In this document: piece after piece, positions 59,552-64,000 of the stretch
How positions within the stretch are numbered: the stretch's first letter is position 1
How the letters are laid out: the number at the start of each line of letters is the position of its first letter
Source: Exobasidium rhododendri
Taxonomy: Eukaryota; Basidiomycota; Exobasidiomycetes; Exobasidiales; Exobasidiaceae
Assembly (NCBI GenBank): GCA_026210745.1
Contig: CP110630.1
Span: 248,001 to 312,000 of the forward strand
Length of the DNA stretch: 64,000 bases
Reading direction: 5' to 3'
Position numbers and translations under genes: made by a program
The notes under the pieces: model-generated
The model's input: only the letters and a program-made list of their open reading frames with translations
The model's database searches: none
What the model was told of the DNA's origin: nothing

Positions 59552-60808
59552 ATGACCCTGATTCTCTTAGTTCTAGCCTGCCTGTCCGTCTCAGTCGATG
59601 CGCTTCCTGCTCCGATCCCGATGTTCAACGGACTGCGCTATCCTCGCAGTGCTCAAAGCGAATCTTCTTCCCTTCCCAGCCCGTCAAGCCCTCCTCGAAT
59701 CGACATGCCAAGCACGTACAAAACACCTCACTACATATCTAGTCAGCATCATATCGACTATCCCAACTACACGTCTCATGTCCCGGAGCACTATCCTTAT
59801 GATACTCTCTGGGAGAAAACAGGTGTGGCTCCAACTCTTTGGGTGGACAGAATCGCCGCGACCATGTCCAACAACGAGCAGCATCAGCAGGACTATTACC
59901 CCTTTCCCATATCCCATAGCTTAGACGGCTCAAGCTCAATGTATGCTGGCGCGGAGTACGACAATGCTCAGCAGACCACTGTAGATGACATAGGCGAGGA
60001 TCATCCGCATTTGCAACAGTACAGTCAGCAGATGGCTCTGCATCTCGCTGCGAGCACACCGTCTGACTCTGTCCAAGATGACGCTCACGGAGGAACGGGA
60101 GAATACACTTTGCAGGCCAGTCAATACTTTCCGTACCACAACGACGACGACTTGGTGTATTCTCGACTCTCGACTGATCAGAAGACAGTCATCGTCGACC
60201 GCATACACAAGGTCCGGCCATACAAAGCAGAGTATCTCCGGATCAAGTTGGGAGAGCTATTGAAGCCTGCATTGGCCCACAAACTTCTCAGCAGGGATAA
60301 AACCCAGGTCGAAGAAGCCATCGAGGAGCTGTACCCCATGAAGAGCAGGGTGAAGCGAACATTCACACCTTGGATGAAAGGCCTCACAGATGACCAGAGG
60401 ATCGACGTGATTGAAAAGCTGGCAGAAGCGACAAAGCAGGGCGCAGACGAGCTCCGTGATCTGTTCATCCATGAGAAAGTGTCGCCTGCCGTGGCAAAGG
60501 AGATACTGAACGCCGGTGACAGCACAACACACTTGACGAACATTGCGCAGATGTACAACCTATACGTCACGGTGAACCCGCAAAGCAAACCGTGGAAGAA
60601 GGGGACCAGCCAGATACAGAGAACGGCCTTGTATCAAAGGATGATGTTGCAAGATGGCGTGAAGAACTTGCACGGCTGCTACGACATCCTGGGGAAAAGC
60701 AAAGTTCCGGAGGGGTACGGCTTGCAGTTGCTCAAGGCGAGTGACGAACAATTCACCCAGATGATGCTTTGGCTCCGGGGAAAGAGGCGTAGCAGGCCAG
60801 AGTGGTGA
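59552..60808 (+). CDS. Array member 25: secreted triple-repeat protein, DPLP-type without the tail
   Basis: 418 residues from MTLILLVLACLSVSVDALPA; the frame opens 29 codons earlier but without a signal peptide there. The processed end is LPAPIPMFNGLRYPRS. No TSR site; the linker is Ser/Pro then His/Gln/Tyr-rich. TGEYTLQASQYFPY leads to anchors at 203 (LVYSRLSTDQ), 274 (TPWMKGLT) and 348 (KPWKKGTS). Unit 2 has EATKQGADELRDLF, nearly that of member 8, and unit 3 has CYDILGKSKVPEGYG. It ends RGKRRSRPEW, basic, with no DPLP. Confidence 0.86.
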   Translation: MTLILLVLACLSVSVDALPAPIPMFNGLRYPRSAQSESSSLPSPSSPPRIDMPSTYKTPHYISSQHHIDYPNYTSHVPEHYPYDTLWEKTGVAPTLWVDRIAATMSNNEQHQQDYYPFPISHSLDGSSSMYAGAEYDNAQQTTVDDIGEDHPHLQQYSQQMALHLAASTPSDSVQDDAHGGTGEYTLQASQYFPYHNDDDLVYSRLSTDQKTVIVDRIHKVRPYKAEYLRIKLGELLKPALAHKLLSRDKTQVEEAIEELYPMKSRVKRTFTPWMKGLTDDQRIDVIEKLAEATKQGADELRDLFIHEKVSPAVAKEILNAGDSTTHLTNIAQMYNLYVTVNPQSKPWKKGTSQIQRTALYQRMMLQDGVKNLHGCYDILGKSKVPEGYGLQLLKASDEQFTQMMLWLRGKRRSRPEW

Positions 60809-61305
60809 CTCAAGTCATGAGACTCCAGAAATTGAAGATAGAGTAGGTCATTGCGAGTGGGTAATTCGTTAGAAGCTTGCATACGAAGGTTACGGTGCGA
60901 ATCGCAATCTTTCATATGTCACGACCAGCTGGCATCAGAGTCAATGAGTATATAAGTGTCCTACTGGGACGCTGCTGTGTGCGATGACGATGAAGGACTC
61001 GTGTTATCGATTCACATCCTCGATTGATGAGTGATTTTACAGTCACAGTGTGTGATGAATGAAGATTAAGAACGCAGGACCGAACAAGCGCCGTCACATC
61101 TTTAAAAAGCACATTCTGAGATGGGCTTTCCTGCCGAGTTTCGGCTCTTCCTTGGGAAACGGTATATACGCACTACACTGATCTGCCTCTCTTACTCTAC
61201 TATCCAAAGAAGCAGAAGTGGAATCATACAGAAGAAGAGAGTCCGTGTGTAATCAAGTTTTATCTCTCTAGCATGACCCCCTTACCTTCTCGGATAGCAT
61301 CAACA
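60809..61305. other. Intergenic region 25/26
   Basis: No gene. TATATAC near 61162 is the likely TATA element for member 26. Confidence 0.45.
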
Positions 61306-62898
61306 ATGAAGAAGATCCTCGTCAAGCTACTGATCACTGCATGTCTATTACACCATCATGGTTTCTGCAATGCTGCTCCTTCGCCTTTACCGATGGAAAG
61401 CCATGAACGGAACACGCATGAGGCCGTTTCTCATTATTTCCCTGACCTTGTCAGGGTGAGGGGTAGGAAGGATCAGCCTGGTGATCTATTTCAGCCGCAA
61501 ACAGCTCGACCAGACGCTACTCGGTATCATGAGACAGCGAGCCACTCTGGATCCCAGTCAGTTCGCTTTCGTAACGTTAACGACGTCTTTTCTCATTTAG
61601 GTCACGGTAGCATATCTTCCGCAGGAGCATTTCAGGACAATCCAAGACATCTTGCTCATGGCGCTCTCCCCGAATCGTCTCTTTCCGGTAGCGACAATGA
61701 CTACATGTATCAAGGTACAAGCCCTGATCATTTCTCACATTATTCAGCAGGTGGTACGAGTACTTTTAACTCTTTTGACCCTATAATCTATGGTGTTCAG
61801 GTTGGATACCCTGGCTATGACTACACTATGCATCCCAATCATATGCAATCTCCCACCCTTCCTTTTAGCCAAGACAGCGTACCATTTGGGCATGTCGACA
61901 TACCTCTTGGAGGAGAAGGAGGATCAGCACTGGATCGGCCTCTCATCGCTCTAGAATTCCCTGTCAGCCGTGATGAAGAACGATCGTACTCCTACTACCC
62001 ACCAGACTATGTCCAAAACTTCAGTTCCCGCACGCCTCTAACGCAGCATCAAACGCCGTTCTCTACCTACGAGGCTGGGAATTACCTTACCGCCAGCAAA
62101 CACTTCACCCCCACGCATACTCTGAGCGAGCGAGTCTACGTCACCTCCAGCCAGCCTCGACTGAAGATCCCACCCGAGCACAGAGCTCGGCTCAAGACGC
62201 CCTTGACGAGTCAGAAGTACAACCAAGATCTACTGACACAAAGCAGCTGGCAGAACTACAGCGATGGCGAAAAGGGCCTTCTACTTGATATCCTCCACAT
62301 CCACACGGGCTACATGCGGGAGACGATCGCGATGAAGTGCAGGCGGTACTTTACCGATGTCATGAGAGACGCTGTCCTCTCCAACGACAGAGATCGAATC
62401 AAGCAGATCAGGGATTTCATGTTCATTCCACCAAAGTCAAGCACGTTTGCGAACAAGATGCTCGAACAGACGTGGATGGAGCACATGACAATCGAACAAA
62501 GCATCGAGGTAGTTCAGAAGATGGCCGATGCGTGCGGGAAGAGAGCGGAAAAGGTTCGTAACTTCTTCTTGAAGCATCAATTGCCAGAGAAGAAGGCCTG
62601 GAAGATCTTGCGGGACAACAGTGTGGATAACAGGGTGTGCAAGAGGTACATGCATGAGATGAGGCTGAATCTGCCGTTCTATGAAGCCTGGCCGTGGATG
62701 AAGGGAATTGGCGAGCAGCACAGGAAATGTATCGTACAGAAGATGATGTTCGCCACAGGATACGACAAGAAGAAGTGCTATCGGCTGCTGGAGAGTGATC
62801 ACGGTCAGGATCGTCTGGGCGCCAAGATCTACAAGGCGACGAACAATGGAGTAAGGGAGATTGTGCGCAGCTTAGAGGGGAATGTAGAGACCGCATAG
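61306..62898 (+). CDS. Array member 26: divergent secreted triple-repeat protein
   Basis: 530 residues from MKKILVKLLITACLLHHHGF (an ATG 11 codons earlier is also possible), then AAPSPLPMESHE. FPDLVRVRGRKDQ, QPQTARPD and SGSQSVRFRN correspond loosely to the usual motifs. The linker shares FGHVDIPLGGE with member 21. E-Y-x-L-x-V is lacking; KIPPEHRARLKT stands there. Anchors are at 315 (SSWQNYSD), 390 (QTWMEHMT) and 464 (WPWMKGIG). Unit 3 has KKCYRLLESDHGQDRLG in place of the P-x-G-Y-G turn. The repeat domain has four Cys in units 1 to 3, more than most members. Confidence 0.85.
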   Translation: MKKILVKLLITACLLHHHGFCNAAPSPLPMESHERNTHEAVSHYFPDLVRVRGRKDQPGDLFQPQTARPDATRYHETASHSGSQSVRFRNVNDVFSHLGHGSISSAGAFQDNPRHLAHGALPESSLSGSDNDYMYQGTSPDHFSHYSAGGTSTFNSFDPIIYGVQVGYPGYDYTMHPNHMQSPTLPFSQDSVPFGHVDIPLGGEGGSALDRPLIALEFPVSRDEERSYSYYPPDYVQNFSSRTPLTQHQTPFSTYEAGNYLTASKHFTPTHTLSERVYVTSSQPRLKIPPEHRARLKTPLTSQKYNQDLLTQSSWQNYSDGEKGLLLDILHIHTGYMRETIAMKCRRYFTDVMRDAVLSNDRDRIKQIRDFMFIPPKSSTFANKMLEQTWMEHMTIEQSIEVVQKMADACGKRAEKVRNFFLKHQLPEKKAWKILRDNSVDNRVCKRYMHEMRLNLPFYEAWPWMKGIGEQHRKCIVQKMMFATGYDKKKCYRLLESDHGQDRLGAKIYKATNNGVREIVRSLEGNVETA

Positions 62899-63315
62899 AT
62901 TCAGAGGCGAGTGACGCTCCTGTAGAGGCGTATTGAAGATGTTTGTGCGGGCCAAGGCTGTACAGTAAATAGAATAGCTCGCCCTCCTCGTCTTCGTCGT
63001 CTTACTCGGCGCGCACTCGGTGAGTATCAGAGTGAGGGCATTGCATCCTTGCTCTATAGCACCGCTTCAGAAAGTAGAGAAGTGCACTGGCCTCGTCGAA
63101 GGGTCTTTGCGAACTAGAAGAGCTCTCATTGTAAGAGTAGTTGAGGATTTGAGTCCCTGCTACCGTCTCGGCATCAATTTTCAATCGTGACTGTATGCTG
63201 TGTCATCTTGAGGAAGAAGTGCAAATGCCGCCCCAAAGTGCGACGCAATACCTACTTGACAAAAGAGGTAATCCTCTCTTCCTCCTTCTTGACTTCACAC
63301 GCTCGCACCGTCATC
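62899..63315. other. Intergenic region 26/27
   Basis: No gene seen. Confidence 0.4.
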
Positions 63316-64000
63316 ATGACTCAGAGCAGTCTTGCATCACTCTCGGCATTGATCAGCTTGATCGTCGTCATTCCGAGCTCTGCCGTGCCATTTCCTCTTC
63401 CCATGAACAATGAAATGAACGACAATCTATACGGTCACTACCCTTTGTCGAATCAGGTACAGAATCACCACAGCTGGCAAACGCACAGTGGCTCCGTTCT
63501 CAATCAGGGCAATACAACTGCAGGGCAGACTGGCTTACATGCCCCGCAGGCACACGATTGGAGCACGTACAATCTGCTGCAGTACCAGCCTTCATCGTCT
63601 CGATCCTCACACTATGACAATAATCCTTGGAATCATACGAGTACTTCATACGAGCAGGCTGCGCAGAATATGCATCATTTCGACCATGCAATAGACCAAT
63701 TGGCTCCCTGGTACGGCCAAAATATCCAGGACAGTCTCCCCTCCTTGCCCGAAGAGTTCACCTCCTACGAAGGTGTGTCGCAATCCACCCTTCCGTCTGC
63801 GGAGATGTATCCGTACTCCCTCCAGTATCCGCATCTGCCTCTCCAGCGAGATTTCCACCAGGGAACATTGGAGAGCATTGCATATGGAGCGGCTCATGGC
63901 ATGTCTTCATCATCTTCTTCCACTGGCCTTTCCTTGGACAATTTTCATCTCAAGAACACCGTACAGCACCAGAAGAGCCCGATCCAATCGCCTCCCTCCG
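63316..64000 (+). CDS. Array member 27: secreted protein, N-terminal part (runs off the edge)
   Basis: An open frame of 228 codons continues past the window. It begins MTQSSLASLSALISLIVVIP, a clear signal peptide, then AVPFPLPMNNEM, the array's P-x-P-M end. No TSR site is found in the visible part. The linker is rich in Tyr, His, Gln and Ser (NHTSTSYEQAAQNMHHFDHA, MYPYSLQYPHLPLQR). The repeat domain would lie outside. PLPM links it most closely to member 26. Membership rests on position and N-terminal architecture only. Confidence 0.75.
   Translation, partial: MTQSSLASLSALISLIVVIPSSAVPFPLPMNNEMNDNLYGHYPLSNQVQNHHSWQTHSGSVLNQGNTTAGQTGLHAPQAHDWSTYNLLQYQPSSSRSSHYDNNPWNHTSTSYEQAAQNMHHFDHAIDQLAPWYGQNIQDSLPSLPEEFTSYEGVSQSTLPSAEMYPYSLQYPHLPLQRDFHQGTLESIAYGAAHGMSSSSSSTGLSLDNFHLKNTVQHQKSPIQSPPS

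Noticed and set aside
12098-64000. The array as a transposon or viral gene family
   Set aside because: No integrase, polymerase, terminal repeats or target duplications seen; proteins have signal peptides and a shared secreted architecture.
1-64000. tRNA, rRNA or CRISPR elements
   Set aside because: No cloverleaf, rRNA segment or regularly spaced repeat was recognised on either strand by eye; a covariance search would be needed to exclude small RNAs.

Overview
The window reads as nuclear DNA of a filamentous or dimorphic fungus. Genes in the first 12 kb have many short GT-AG introns (41 to about 110 nt) and encode typical fungal catabolic families. Intron size and density, and the style of the proteins, suggest a basidiomycete, possibly Ustilaginomycotina. 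That placement is inference; no rRNA or marker gene is present.

Region 1 (about 1-12 kb) looks like a remodelled salicylate/catechol catabolic cluster. It holds an ACS-type MFS permease (7 exons), a beta-lactamase-fold serine hydrolase (8 exons), an FAD monooxygenase of the salicylate hydroxylase type (8 exons, minus strand), and a truncated Zn2Cys6 regulator. The regulator runs directly into a broken intradiol (catechol/hydroxyquinol) dioxygenase. A muconate-lactonizing beta-propeller enzyme and an alpha/beta hydrolase follow, both on the minus strand. The route implied is uptake, salicylate to catechol, ring cleavage to muconate, then lactonization; the ring-cleavage step survives here only as a pseudogene.

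Region 2 (about 12.1 kb to the right edge, 52 kb) is one continuous array of at least 27 paralogues. Twenty-five lie on the plus strand; only the members at 12.1-13.5 kb and 21.7-23.5 kb are reversed. All intact members are single-exon, in sharp contrast with region 1. Each has a signal peptide. Most follow it with a short A-x-P-x-P-M segment, then usually an L-G-x-[IL]-x-T stretch and one or two S-x-T-S-R motifs. A long linker rich in Y, H, Q, G and S follows, then an E-Y-x-L-x-V segment and a C-terminal domain of about 220 residues. I measured that domain as three copies of one degenerate unit of about 70-76 residues (anchor W/Y near the start, a Q-[RK] helix, an [IL]R..[FL] helix, an A..[IL]L helix). 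Two members end with only two units, one is frameshifted, and one runs off the right edge. I recognise no known family.

The simplest reading is a rapidly expanding, locally duplicated family of secreted, probably modular helical proteins, beside a cluster able to remove salicylate, a plant defence hormone. This makes an effector or host-interaction role attractive, but it remains a hypothesis. Subfamilies are partly grouped by position: members with a longer R2-R3 gap at 16-26 kb, 'DPLP-tail' members mostly at 26-31 and 50-61 kb, and 'LLGRF' members at 31-57 kb. No RNA genes, transposases or CRISPR arrays were seen.
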